Origin: Sphingomonas koreensis
Lineage (GTDB): Bacteria > Pseudomonadota > Alphaproteobacteria > Sphingomonadales > Sphingomonadaceae
DNA: 64,000 bases
Reading direction: 5' to 3'
Assembly: GCA_006438735.1 (NCBI GenBank)
Contig: RCZF01000001.1
Span: 744,001-808,000, forward strand
Part shown: in pieces, positions 49,759-58,286 of the stretch
Position numbering within the stretch: position 1 is the stretch's first letter
Layout: every line of letters starts with the position of its first letter
Translations under genes and position numbers: made by a program
The notes under the pieces: generated by a model
Seen by the model: the letters and a program-made list of their open reading frames with translations, nothing else
What the model was told of the DNA's origin: nothing
The model's database searches: none

Positions 49759-49805
49759 CACATTATGTGTTTTCGTTGCAACGCTGACGTTGTATCCCTG
49801 CAACG
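49759..49805 (+). promoter_or_regulatory. Dyad-rich control region between ntrC and ntrY
   Basis: Three dyads lie in 47 bp. CACAT-T-ATGTG is at 49759-49769. The perfect 10-bp palindrome CGTTGCAACG is at 49774-49783. An imperfect inverted repeat CGTTGTA/TGCAACG spans 49788-49805, ending at the base before the ntrY ATG. The sequence is richer in A+T than its neighbours. It may hold the ntrY promoter and regulator sites, or an mRNA structure; no sigma-54 consensus was seen. Confidence 0.4.
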
Positions 49806-52052
49806 ATGGATGCGGTGTCCGACCCCGAATTTCTCATGACGTCATCTCGCCGGCGGTTCGCCGTGACGCCCGCGATCGAGATCGCCGTGGTCGCCGCGGC
49901 GGTGGTGATGGGGATCGTCACCTATCGGATTCTCCACGGCAACGGCCAGCCGCAGCAATTGCTGAGCCCCGGGATCGCGGCATTGCTGTTGCTCGGCAAT
50001 CTGGTGCCGGTGGTCGCGTTGATGGTATTGGTCGGCCGCCGCATCGCCCGCCGCCGGGCCGCGCGAGCCAATGTCGGGGGCGACGGGCGGCTTCACGTCC
50101 GGCTGGTGGCGACCTTCTCGCTGATCGCCAGCGTGCCGATCGTGCTGACGGTGATCGCGGCATCGCTGATGTTCCAGTCGGTCAACGAATATTGGGTGTC
50201 GAATCGCGCCGAGAACGCCTTCGATTCAACTGTAGAACTTGTTCAGGATGCCCAACAACAATCGATTGATCGCTGGATCGACGAAGCGAGAACAATGGGG
50301 CAGGACATCGCGACCAATCGAGGGCAGTATCGTCCGGGCACGTCGATATTCAGTCGGTATCTCGCCTATCAGGCCTATAATAGGCATCTCTCGCAAGCTG
50401 TTGCTTTTGAATATACCGGCAAGGACGGTGTAAACATCATTGGGGTTTGCAATATCCCCGATGTCTGTAGTGCACCCGACGAAAAGTCTTTTGACCAACG
50501 CGTGACGCCGGAGCGGCTAAACCTCGTTCGCAAGAATCCGAAGCCGCTGATCGATCGCACGCCAGACACGATCTGGGTGTTGCTCCAACTTCCCGGAATG
50601 CCAAACGTCTATTTGTACGTCGGCACCAATGAGGATGCCAAGTTTCTGGATCGCCAGCATCTCGCTGCGACCGATGTTATCCGTGATTACAGAGGCCTCC
50701 AGGGCCGCGCCCGCGCGCTTCAACTCAAATTCAACGCCGTGCTGTTTGCGGTCGCGGTGCTGATCGTCGGCCTGACGGTATGGATCGCGCTCGCCGTCGC
50801 CGATCGGCTCGTCCGTCCGGTCAACGAACTGGTCGGCGCCGCGCGGCGGGTGGCGGACGGCGATCTCGCGGTGCGCGTGCCCGAGCCCAAGACGCGCGAC
50901 GAGATCGGCACGCTTGGCAGCGCCTTCAACATCATGACGCAGCGGCTCGAGGTGCAGACCTCCGCGCTAGACAGCCGACGTGCGCTGATCGAGGCGGTGA
51001 TGTCTGGCGTCACCGCCGGCGTCATCGCGATCGGCCGGGACCGCGAGGTACAGCTCGTCAACAGCTCGGCGGCGATGATGCTTCACGTCGATGGCCGCAA
51101 TCCGGTCGGCCATCCGCTCGCCGCGCTGGCACCCGAGCTCGACGCGCTGCTCGGCGGCGAGACGCGCGAGGCGATCGTCCAGGTCTCGGCCGACGGCGAC
51201 GCCAAGACGCTCGCCGTCAAGATCACCGGCGACGACACCGGCCAGGTGCTCACTTTCGACGACATCACCCAGCAATTGCTCGATCAGCGCCGCGCCGCGT
51301 GGTCTGATGTCGCGCGGCGCATCGCGCACGAAATCAAGAATCCGCTCACCCCGATCCAGCTCGCCGCGGAACGCCTCCAGCGTCGCTACGGCAAGCAATT
51401 CGAGGGCGGCGACAGCACCTTCAACCGTCTGACCGAGACGATCGTCCGACAGGTCGGCGATCTGCGCCGGATGGTCGACGAATTCTCGTCGTTCGCGCGG
51501 ATGCCAAAGCCCGTGTTTCGCGAGGAATCGCTGCTCGACATCGGGCGTCAAGCATTGTTCCTGCACGAAGTCGCGCACGGCCACGTCCGCTTTGCGCTGG
51601 TCCATGACGATCCGCCGCCGATGCTGGTCTGCGATCGTCGCCAGATCGGCCAGGCGCTGACCAACATCGTCAAGAACGCGGTCGAGGCGATCGAGGCGAA
51701 GGGCGAGGACGCCACTGGCGAGATCACGATGAGCCTGGCCAATGCCGGCGGCGTCGCAACGATTTCGGTCGCGGACGACGGCGTCGGGCTGCCCGACGAT
51801 CGCCACCGCCTCGTCGAACCCTATATGACGACGCGCGTGCGGGGCACCGGCCTCGGCCTCGCCATCGTCAAGAAGATCGCCGAAGAGCATTTCGGCACGA
51901 TCGATTTCGCCGATCGCCCCGGCGGCGGCACGATCGTGACGATGCGCCTCGATGCCAAGATGCTGGCGTCGCTCGATGCCGCCGCGACCGATCCTGCCCC
52001 CGACGGCGATGAAGTTCTACCCGCCGCCCTTACTCGCACCCGGACACATTGA
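49806..52052 (+). CDS. ntrY: Nitrogen-regulation sensor histidine kinase NtrY
   Basis: Membrane kinase paired with NtrX. The 748 residues have hydrophobic helices at about 25-45, 55-80 and 98-122, a periplasmic or extracytoplasmic loop at about 130-300, another helix at about 305-330, HAMP, PAS (VIAIGRDREVQLVNSSA), the histidine in [15 protein letters not shown], and N and G boxes (GTGLGLAIVKK). The ATG at 49806 was chosen; 49836 is in frame too. The DNA for the loop, about 50220-50680, is much less G+C-rich than the rest. It is followed by ntrX after 3 bp. Confidence 0.93.
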   Translation: MDAVSDPEFLMTSSRRRFAVTPAIEIAVVAAAVVMGIVTYRILHGNGQPQQLLSPGIAALLLLGNLVPVVALMVLVGRRIARRRAARANVGGDGRLHVRLVATFSLIASVPIVLTVIAASLMFQSVNEYWVSNRAENAFDSTVELVQDAQQQSIDRWIDEARTMGQDIATNRGQYRPGTSIFSRYLAYQAYNRHLSQAVAFEYTGKDGVNIIGVCNIPDVCSAPDEKSFDQRVTPERLNLVRKNPKPLIDRTPDTIWVLLQLPGMPNVYLYVGTNEDAKFLDRQHLAATDVIRDYRGLQGRARALQLKFNAVLFAVAVLIVGLTVWIALAVADRLVRPVNELVGAARRVADGDLAVRVPEPKTRDEIGTLGSAFNIMTQRLEVQTSALDSRRALIEAVMSGVTAGVIAIGRDREVQLVNSSAAMMLHVDGRNPVGHPLAALAPELDALLGGETREAIVQVSADGDAKTLAVKITGDDTGQVLTFDDITQQLLDQRRAAWSDVARRIAHEIKNPLTPIQLAAERLQRRYGKQFEGGDSTFNRLTETIVRQVGDLRRMVDEFSSFARMPKPVFREESLLDIGRQALFLHEVAHGHVRFALVHDDPPPMLVCDRRQIGQALTNIVKNAVEAIEAKGEDATGEITMSLANAGGVATISVADDGVGLPDDRHRLVEPYMTTRVRGTGLGLAIVKKIAEEHFGTIDFADRPGGGTIVTMRLDAKMLASLDAAATDPAPDGDEVLPAALTRTRTH

Positions 52053-52055
52053 ATT

Positions 52056-53429
52056 ATGGCGCTCGACATCCTTGTCGTCGATGATGAACTCGACATTCGC
52101 GAACTCGTCGCCGGCGTGCTGGAAGACGAGGGCTATGAAACCCGCACCGCGGCCGACAGCGATGCTGCGTTGGAGGCAATCGCCGCGCGGCGGCCCTCGC
52201 TGGTGCTGCTCGACGTCTGGTTGCATGGCTCGCGACTCGACGGGCTTGAGCTGCTCGATGAGCTCAAACGGCGCGATCCCTCGATCCCGGTGCTGGTAAT
52301 TTCCGGCCACGGCAATCTCGACACCGCGGTTGCGGCCATCCGCCGCGGCGCCGCCGATTTCATCGAAAAGCCGTTCGAGGCCGAGCGGCTGTTGCTGATG
52401 GTCGCGCGCGCAACCGAAACCGAACGGCTCAAGCGGGAGGTCGAATCGCTGCGCGCCACCGTCGGGCGGGAAACCGATCTCACCGGCAGTTCTGCATCGA
52501 TCAACGGTATCCGCGCGACGCTGAAGCGGGTGGCGTCGACCGGCAGCCGGGTGATGATCATGGGGCCGGCGGGCGTGGGCAAGGAAGTAGCGGCGCGGCT
52601 GCTCCACGGCTGGAGCCAGCGCGGCGAGGCGCCGTTCGTCATCGTAAGCGCCGCCCGAATGACGCCCGAGCGCGTCGAGGAGGAGCTGTTCGGCGTGGAG
52701 GAGGGGGGCGATCTGGTCCGTCCCGGCATGCTCGAACAAGCGCATGGCGGCACTCTGTTCCTAGACGAGATCGCCGACATGCCGATCGCCACGCAGGCGC
52801 GTATTCTGCGCGTGCTGACCGATCAGAGCTTCACGCGGATTGGCGGGCAGCGCGTGGTGAAGGTCGATGTCCGAGTCGTCTCGGCGACCGGGCGCGATCT
52901 GATGGTGGAAATCGCCGAGGGCCGGTTCCGCGAAGATCTCTATTATCGTCTCAACGTCGTCCCGGTCGACATTCCCTCGCTGTCCGAACGACGCGAGGAC
53001 ATTCCGCCGCTGGTCGATCATTTCGTCGCGCATTACGCCGCTGAGCGCCGCGTGCCAACGCCCGAGGTCGCGCCCGATGCGATGGTCGCGCTGCAATCCT
53101 ATGATTGGCCCGGCAATGTCCGCCAGCTGCGCAACGTCGTCGAGCGCACCGTGATCCTCGCGCCGGGCGATCGCATCGGGCGGATCGATCTCGATCTGTT
53201 GCCCGCCGAAGTTCGCGGCGATCAGGGCGAGGTCGGCGGCGCGACGGCGATCATGGGATCGCCGCTGCGCGAAGCACGTGAAACCTTTGAGCGCGAATAT
53301 CTGCGCGTCCAGATCCGGCGCTTTTCGGGCAATATCTCGCGCACCGCCAGCTTCATCGGGATGGAGCGATCGGCGCTCCACCGCAAGCTCAAGCTGCTCG
53401 GCATCACCGAGACGCGCAACGAGGAATAA
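52056..53429 (+). CDS. ntrX: Nitrogen response regulator NtrX, without GAFTGA loop
   Basis: Response regulator paired with NtrY. The 457 residues have a receiver domain (LVVDDELDIR, phospho-Asp in LLDVWLHGSRLDG), an AAA+ domain with P-loop GPAGVGKE and Walker B GGTLFLDEIADMP, and a C-terminal Fis-type helix-turn-helix (ASFIGMERSALHRKLK). The region that should read GAFTGA is ELFGVEEGGDLVRPG, shorter by about four residues than NtrC here. It is therefore unlikely to activate sigma-54 and may act as a sigma-70 activator or repressor. It is followed by hfq after 127 bp; trkA, often found here in relatives, is absent. Confidence 0.94.
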   Translation: MALDILVVDDELDIRELVAGVLEDEGYETRTAADSDAALEAIAARRPSLVLLDVWLHGSRLDGLELLDELKRRDPSIPVLVISGHGNLDTAVAAIRRGAADFIEKPFEAERLLLMVARATETERLKREVESLRATVGRETDLTGSSASINGIRATLKRVASTGSRVMIMGPAGVGKEVAARLLHGWSQRGEAPFVIVSAARMTPERVEEELFGVEEGGDLVRPGMLEQAHGGTLFLDEIADMPIATQARILRVLTDQSFTRIGGQRVVKVDVRVVSATGRDLMVEIAEGRFREDLYYRLNVVPVDIPSLSERREDIPPLVDHFVAHYAAERRVPTPEVAPDAMVALQSYDWPGNVRQLRNVVERTVILAPGDRIGRIDLDLLPAEVRGDQGEVGGATAIMGSPLREARETFEREYLRVQIRRFSGNISRTASFIGMERSALHRKLKLLGITETRNEE

Positions 53430-53473
53430 TCCCTAGCATATGGACGCACCGCCATCGCGTCCCTAGATTGCCG

Positions 53474-53516
53474 GTTCGCGCGCGAACTGCGCGGCTCCGA
53501 CGCCGGGAATCCGGCG
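53474..53516 (+). other. Two hairpins in the hfq upstream region
   Basis: GTTCGCGCGCGAAC at 53474-53487 is a perfect 14-bp palindrome. CGCCGG-GAAT-CCGGCG at 53501-53516 is a perfect 6-bp stem with a four-base loop. Both lie in the 127-bp gap between ntrX and hfq. They may form a terminator for ntrX, operator sites or a structured hfq leader; no T run follows either. Confidence 0.4.
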
Positions 53517-53556
53517 CAATGCGGGTTCACGACCCCGCCAAGAACAAAGGGATCCG

Positions 53557-54051
53557 ATGATGGCCGACAAGCAGACCTCGCTTCAGGACCTGTTTCTAAA
53601 CGCGTTGCGCAAATCGAAGGCGCCGGTGACGATGTTTCTCGTCAAGGGCGTCAAGCTTCAGGGCATCGTCACCTGGTTCGACAATTTCTCGGTGCTGTTG
53701 CGGCGCGATGGTCAATCACAGCTGATCTACAAGCATGCCATCTCGACGATCATGCCGTCGGGTCCGATCGACGTCACCGCGATCACCGAGGCAATGGGCG
53801 ATGGCTCGAAGAAGCAGCCGCTGCTTCAGGAAATCTTTTTGAACGCTGTGCGCAAATCGAACGACAGCGTCACCATGTTCCTGGTCAACGGCGTGATGCT
53901 GCAGGGCCAGATCGCGGCGTTCGACCTGTTCTGCATGCTGCTCCAGCGCGAGGGGCTGTCGCAACTCGTTTACAAGCATGCCGTATCGACCGTTCAGCCG
54001 GCGCATCCGCTCAACCTCGCTGAAGAAACCAGCGGATCGAGCGAGGATTGA
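53557..54051 (+). CDS. hfq: RNA chaperone Hfq with two tandem Sm domains
   Basis: Sm-like RNA chaperone for small RNA regulation. At 164 residues it is about twice the usual core. Sm domain 1 is about 9-69 and domain 2 about 90-150, joined by a 20-residue linker. Both keep the Sm signature YKH (58-60 and 139-141) and the proximal-face Phe (44 and 125). They differ at contact positions: Gln10-Asp11 against Gln91-Glu92, rim RKSK against RKSN, and distal-face Lys33 against Met114. Three chains would build a six-domain ring with alternating surfaces. AAGGG before the ATG gives a good ribosome-binding site. It is coupled to hflX. Confidence 0.95.
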   Translation: MMADKQTSLQDLFLNALRKSKAPVTMFLVKGVKLQGIVTWFDNFSVLLRRDGQSQLIYKHAISTIMPSGPIDVTAITEAMGDGSKKQPLLQEIFLNAVRKSNDSVTMFLVNGVMLQGQIAAFDLFCMLLQREGLSQLVYKHAVSTVQPAHPLNLAEETSGSSED

Positions 54052-55346
54052 GCACCGGGTTCGACCGCGATCGCGGTGAATTCTCGCGCGGCGCGCGCGC
54101 CGTTGTCGTGCTGCCCGATCAAGGCGACGCACACCGCGACGCCGACGCGCGCCTGGCCGAAACCGCCGGCCTGGCCGAGGCGATCGGCCTGGTCGTGGCG
54201 GAGCGCGTGGCGTTCAGGGTGCGCAGCGCCAAGCCGGCGACGTTGATCGGCAGCGGCCAAGCGGAGCAGATCGCCGCTACGATCCGGATGGAGGACGCGC
54301 AACTAGCGGTGTTCGACGCGGCATTGACTCCGGTGCAGCAGCGCAATCTCGAAACCGCGCTCGAATGCAAGGTGATCGATCGCACCGGCTTGATCCTAGA
54401 GATTTTTGGGGAACGCGCGGCCACCGCCGAAGGGCGCCTGCAGGTCGAGCTGGCGCATCTCGATTATCAGGCCGGCCGGCTGGTGCGCAGCTGGACCCAT
54501 CTCGAGCGGCAGCGCGGCGGTTTCGGCTTCCTCGGCGGCCCGGGCGAAACGCAGATCGAGGCAGATCGCCGCTTGATCCGCGATCGCATGGCGCGGTTGC
54601 GGCGCGAGCTCGATCAGGTCAAACGCACGCGCGGCCTCCACCGCGATCGCCGGCAACGCGCGCCGTGGCCGGTGATTGCGCTGGTGGGCTATACCAACGC
54701 CGGAAAATCGACGCTTTTCAATCGTGTGACGGGCGCCGACGTCATGGCGGAAAACCTGCTGTTCGCGACGCTCGATCCGACATTGCGGCAAATCCAGCTG
54801 CCCGGAATCGACAAGGCGATTTTGTCGGACACGGTGGGGTTCGTCTCCGATCTGCCGACACAGTTGGTCGCCGCCTTCAAGGCCACGCTGGAGGAAGTCG
54901 TGTCGGCCGATCTGCTGATCCACGTCCGCGACATTGCGCATCCCGACAGCGAAGCACAGCGCGCCGACGTCGAGACGGTGCTGAGCGAGATTGGCGTCGC
55001 CGACGCCAGCATCACGCCCCGCCTGGAGGCCTGGAACAAGCTCGATCTGCTCGACGAGGATTCGCGCGCGGCGATGATCGCGGAGGCTGACCGGCGCGAG
55101 GATGTCGTGGCGCTCTCCGCGCTGACCGGGGAGGGGGTGGATACCCTGCTTGCCGTCGCCGCCGAGCGGCTGACCGAGGGACATCGTCGCTACACGATCA
55201 AGCTGGCCACTGCGGATGGCGCCGGCGCGGCGTGGCTCCACGCGCATGGCGACGTGCTCGGGCAGGGGGTGGAGGGCGATCGCGCCTGGTACGAAGTCCG
55301 GCTAGCGCCTCGCGATTATGAACGGTTTACCCAGCGCTCCGCTTGA
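54048..55346 (+). CDS. hflX: GTPase HflX
   Basis: Ribosome-associated GTPase that splits stalled ribosomes under stress. The 432 residues have the N-terminal HflX domain ([31 protein letters not shown]), a GTPase domain with G1 [13 protein letters not shown]3 [10 protein letters not shown] and G4 NKLD, and a C-terminal tail. The TTG start overlaps the hfq stop (TTGA), a sign of coupling. Its 3' end overlaps the convergent mazG gene by 20 bp. Confidence 0.95.
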   Translation: MSTGFDRDRGEFSRGARAVVVLPDQGDAHRDADARLAETAGLAEAIGLVVAERVAFRVRSAKPATLIGSGQAEQIAATIRMEDAQLAVFDAALTPVQQRNLETALECKVIDRTGLILEIFGERAATAEGRLQVELAHLDYQAGRLVRSWTHLERQRGGFGFLGGPGETQIEADRRLIRDRMARLRRELDQVKRTRGLHRDRRQRAPWPVIALVGYTNAGKSTLFNRVTGADVMAENLLFATLDPTLRQIQLPGIDKAILSDTVGFVSDLPTQLVAAFKATLEEVVSADLLIHVRDIAHPDSEAQRADVETVLSEIGVADASITPRLEAWNKLDLLDEDSRAAMIAEADRREDVVALSALTGEGVDTLLAVAAERLTEGHRRYTIKLATADGAGAAWLHAHGDVLGQGVEGDRAWYEVRLAPRDYERFTQRSA

Positions 55347-56109
55347 CCGTCTGCCACAGCGCTTCCTTGTCATCGAGATCAAGGCGCGCAAAGCCATCGC
55401 CGGCTTCGGATTCCATGGCGCGAAATCGGCGCTCGAATTTAGCGGTCGCCGCGCGCAACGCCGCCTCGGGCTCGACGCCGAGCTTGCGCGCCCAGTTGAC
55501 TGTCGCGAACAGCAGATCGCCGATTTCGTCATTGCGCTCGGCGTCAGTGGCGGCGGCTTCGACTTCGGCCAACTCCTCGGCGATCTTGGCGCGCGCGCCG
55601 GCGGGATCGGGCCAGTCGAACCCGACACGCGCCGCGCGCTTCTGGATCTTTTCGGCACGAAGCAACGCCGGCAGTCCGAGCGCGACCCCGTCTAGCGCAC
55701 TTGACGACGCACCGGCATCGTTCTTGGCAGCGCGCTCCTCAGCCTTGATCTGCTCCCACAGACGATGGCCGCCGTCGGCGCGATCGCCGAAGATATGCGG
55801 ATGGCGGCGCTCCATCTTGTCGGCGATCGCGGTGGCGACGTCATCGAACGCGAACAATCCGGCTTCCTCGGCCATCCGCGCGTGAAAGATCACCTGGAGC
55901 AGCAAGTCGCCGAGCTCGTCCTTGAGCTCGGCCATGTCGCCACGATCGATCGCGTCGGCAACCTCATAGGCTTCCTCGATCGTATAAGGCGCGATCGTCG
56001 CGAATGTCTGGACGGTGTCCCACTCGCAACCGCGCTCGGGATCGCGCAGTCGCGCCATTACCGCGCGAAGCCGCTCGATCGGCTGGAGGGGAGTCCCCGT
56101 CTCGCTCAT
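55327..56109 (-). CDS. mazG: Nucleoside triphosphate pyrophosphohydrolase MazG
   Basis: Hydrolyses NTPs, including stress alarmone precursors. The 260 residues contain two MazG domains: the first has CEWDTVQTFATIAPYTIEE (substrate and metal site) and DELGDLLLQVIFHA; the second, C-terminal, has EELAEVEAAATDAERNDEIG. The start at 56109 is an ATG. An A+T-rich stretch just upstream (56121-56140, ATAATATACATTAT) may hold its promoter. It converges with hflX. Confidence 0.94.
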   Translation of the reverse strand: MSETGTPLQPIERLRAVMARLRDPERGCEWDTVQTFATIAPYTIEEAYEVADAIDRGDMAELKDELGDLLLQVIFHARMAEEAGLFAFDDVATAIADKMERRHPHIFGDRADGGHRLWEQIKAEERAAKNDAGASSSALDGVALGLPALLRAEKIQKRAARVGFDWPDPAGARAKIAEELAEVEAAATDAERNDEIGDLLFATVNWARKLGVEPEAALRAATAKFERRFRAMESEAGDGFARLDLDDKEALWQTVKRSAG

Positions 56110-56131
56110 AATCTAAGTCCGATAATATACA

Positions 56132-56752
56132 TTATGTTAAACTGGCATTGTTCGTGCGGGGTTCGAGGATAAGTGTGTCCCCCTCGACCCGCCAGCCCTT
56201 GAGCCGTGACAAGAAGTTCATGCCGAGCACGTCGGTGTCGCCGAACGACGCCGAGACGACGACAGGCAGATCGCTCGCATCAATGCTGCCGATCTCGAGG
56301 CTTGCGATCGAGGAGCGCTGCGCCGCCACCGATCCGTTAGCGGTCGATAATATCGTCGCGAATGGACTTTCGCTCAGGTCGAGCTGCGCAGCTTTTGCCG
56401 TATCGGCTGAAATCGCCGTCGTCGTCGCGCCGCTATCGATCAGCATGCGGCGCTTGACGCCGTTGATGCTGGCGTCGGCCCAGAAATGGCCGTCATCGGC
56501 CTTGTTGATACGAACATTGCCGCCGACGACGCTCTGGTCACCACCGCCGATCGCGTCGGTGACGCGCGCCCAACCGGCTGCAACGCGGTGACGCGCTGAC
56601 ACGATCAGCATCGCGACCGCAAAGATCGCGACCCAGGCAAGCGCCATTTTCGTCGCTTGGCCGATCGGCATCCGCCGCGCGATCAGTGCCGACAAAGGCA
56701 GCACCAGCAGCAACGCGAGGAACAGCGCGTTGAGGCTGGTATCGCCGGTCAC
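56132..56752 (-). CDS. Retropepsin-like aspartic protease family protein
   Basis: A 206-residue membrane-anchored protein. Two hydrophobic helices lie at about 6-24 and 36-52. The soluble domain contains MLIDSGATTTAIS with the single-domain catalytic Asp, and VLGMNFLSRLKGW, which matches the clan AA (TIGR02281-type) aspartic proteases. Such proteins form dimers and act in the periplasm. The GTG start overlaps the MBL-hydrolase stop (GTGA). It is first gene downstream of the metG-tatD-MBL run. Confidence 0.9.
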   Translation of the reverse strand: MTGDTSLNALFLALLLVLPLSALIARRMPIGQATKMALAWVAIFAVAMLIVSARHRVAAGWARVTDAIGGGDQSVVGGNVRINKADDGHFWADASINGVKRRMLIDSGATTTAISADTAKAAQLDLSESPFATILSTANGSVAAQRSSIASLEIGSIDASDLPVVVSASFGDTDVLGMNFLSRLKGWRVEGDTLILEPRTNNASLT

Positions 56753-57513
56753 AGAACGATCTCCAGCCCGTCATACCCGGGCTCGATTCCCGCCGGCAGC
56801 TCGCGCGCTAGCGTGGCATAATCCATCGACTGATCCATGTGGATCAGCACGGTGCGGGCAACGCCGAGATCGCCGCTCCAGCCGATCACCTCGTCGACCG
56901 TGGCATGCGTGGGATGTGGACGGCGGCGAAGCGCGTCCGCGATCCAAACATCTGCGTTCTCATAGAGCGTCACCATATCGGCCGTCAGATGCTTGAAATC
57001 GGTTGCATAAACCATCGATCGCCCGGCTGCCTCGAAGCGAAGTCCGGCGGCGGTGATCGAACCATGCGGCTGATCGACGACGCGGATCGAAAGATCGCCG
57101 ATCGTCATTTGATCGGGCAACGGCTCACCCGCGACGGTCGGCGGATAGCCGTCTCGCCCGGCGAAAACATAGGCGAACCGCGCGGTCAGCGACGCCAAGG
57201 TATCGCGCCGCGCAAATCCCGGCACGGGGCCGCCTATGGCGTGGAAAATCTGTCGGAGATCGTCGATACCGTGGCAGTGATCGGCGTGGTCGTGGGTCCA
57301 GATCACCGCATCGACGGTGCCGACATTCGCAGCCAGCAACTGCGCGCGCATGTCAGGGCTTGTGTCGATCAGCACGCGCGCCTCGGCAGTTTCGACGAGG
57401 ATCGAAGCGCGGGTGCGGCGGTTGCGGGGATCGTTGGGATCGCATGCGCCCCAATCGTTGCCGATACGCGGCACGCCGGATGATGTGCCGGAGCCGAGGA
57501 TGCGGACCTTCAT
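56749..57513 (-). CDS. MBL-fold metallo-hydrolase (PhnP/YycJ-like)
   Basis: A 254-residue metal-dependent hydrolase. WTHDHADHCHGIDDL is the HxHxDH metal motif, VRILGSGTSSGVPRIGN the N terminus and ATDFKHLTAD a second metal-site segment. The arrangement tatD-MBL is conserved in alphaproteobacteria. The substrate (a phosphodiester or tRNA-like molecule) is unknown. It overlaps tatD and the retropepsin gene by 4 bp each. Confidence 0.92.
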   Translation of the reverse strand: MKVRILGSGTSSGVPRIGNDWGACDPNDPRNRRTRASILVETAEARVLIDTSPDMRAQLLAANVGTVDAVIWTHDHADHCHGIDDLRQIFHAIGGPVPGFARRDTLASLTARFAYVFAGRDGYPPTVAGEPLPDQMTIGDLSIRVVDQPHGSITAAGLRFEAAGRSMVYATDFKHLTADMVTLYENADVWIADALRRRPHPTHATVDEVIGWSGDLGVARTVLIHMDQSMDYATLARELPAGIEPGYDGLEIVL

Positions 57514-58286
57514 GCCCGCGTCTTGGCGAACAATTCGTGGAAGTTCTTCGCCGTAACCGCTTTCAGATCATCGACATTTTCGCCGCGTAGATCGGCGAGA
57601 AAAGCCGCCGTATCGGCGACGAATGCCGGCTCGCCGGGTTTCCCGCGGTGAGGCACAGGCGCAAGGAACGGCGCGTCGGTTTCGATCAACAGCCGCTCGA
57701 TCGGCAGCCGCGCGGCGGTTTCCTGCAAATCCTTGGCGTTCTTGAAGGTCACAATGCCGGAGATCGAGATGTAGAATCCCAGCGCGAGCGCCTTGTCGGC
57801 GAACGCGCCGCTTGCGGTGAAGCAGTGGATCACGCCGGGATAGGCGCCCTTCCCCATTTCGTCGGCGAGGATCGCGGCGGTGTCCTCCTCGGCGTCGCGG
57901 GTGTGGACGACGATCGGCAGGCCGGTTTCGCGCGCGGCGGCGATGTGCGAGCGGAAACTCGCTTGCTGGCGGGCGCGATCGCTATGGTCGTAATAATAAT
58001 CGAGGCCGCTCTCGCCGATGCCGACGACGCGCGGGTGCTGGGCGCGCTCGACCAGCTTGGCGGTATTCATGTCGGGATGCTGATCGGCTTCGTGCGGATG
58101 GATGCCGATCGTCGCCCACACGTCGGGTTCGCGCTCGGCGGTGGCGACAACGGCATCCCATTCGCTTTCGCGCGTCGAGATGTTGAGCATCGCCGTCACG
58201 CCACGCGCCCGGGCGCGGTCGAGCACCGCCTGCTGTTCTTCAACCAAGCCCTTGTAATTCAGGTGACAATGGCTGTCGGCAAGCAT
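57510..58286 (-). CDS. TatD family hydrolase
   Basis: A 258-residue metal-dependent DNase-like hydrolase of the amidohydrolase clan. LADSHCHLNYKG gives the first metal-binding HxH, IGIHPHEADQHP a second histidine pair, and ETDAPFLAPVPHRGKP the final Asp motif, all as expected. In E. coli TatD acts on DNA with oxidative damage and on apoptotic-like DNA. It shares one TCA triplet with metG upstream (overlapping stop and start). Confidence 0.95.
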   Translation of the reverse strand: MLADSHCHLNYKGLVEEQQAVLDRARARGVTAMLNISTRESEWDAVVATAEREPDVWATIGIHPHEADQHPDMNTAKLVERAQHPRVVGIGESGLDYYYDHSDRARQQASFRSHIAAARETGLPIVVHTRDAEEDTAAILADEMGKGAYPGVIHCFTASGAFADKALALGFYISISGIVTFKNAKDLQETAARLPIERLLIETDAPFLAPVPHRGKPGEPAFVADTAAFLADLRGENVDDLKAVTAKNFHELFAKTRA

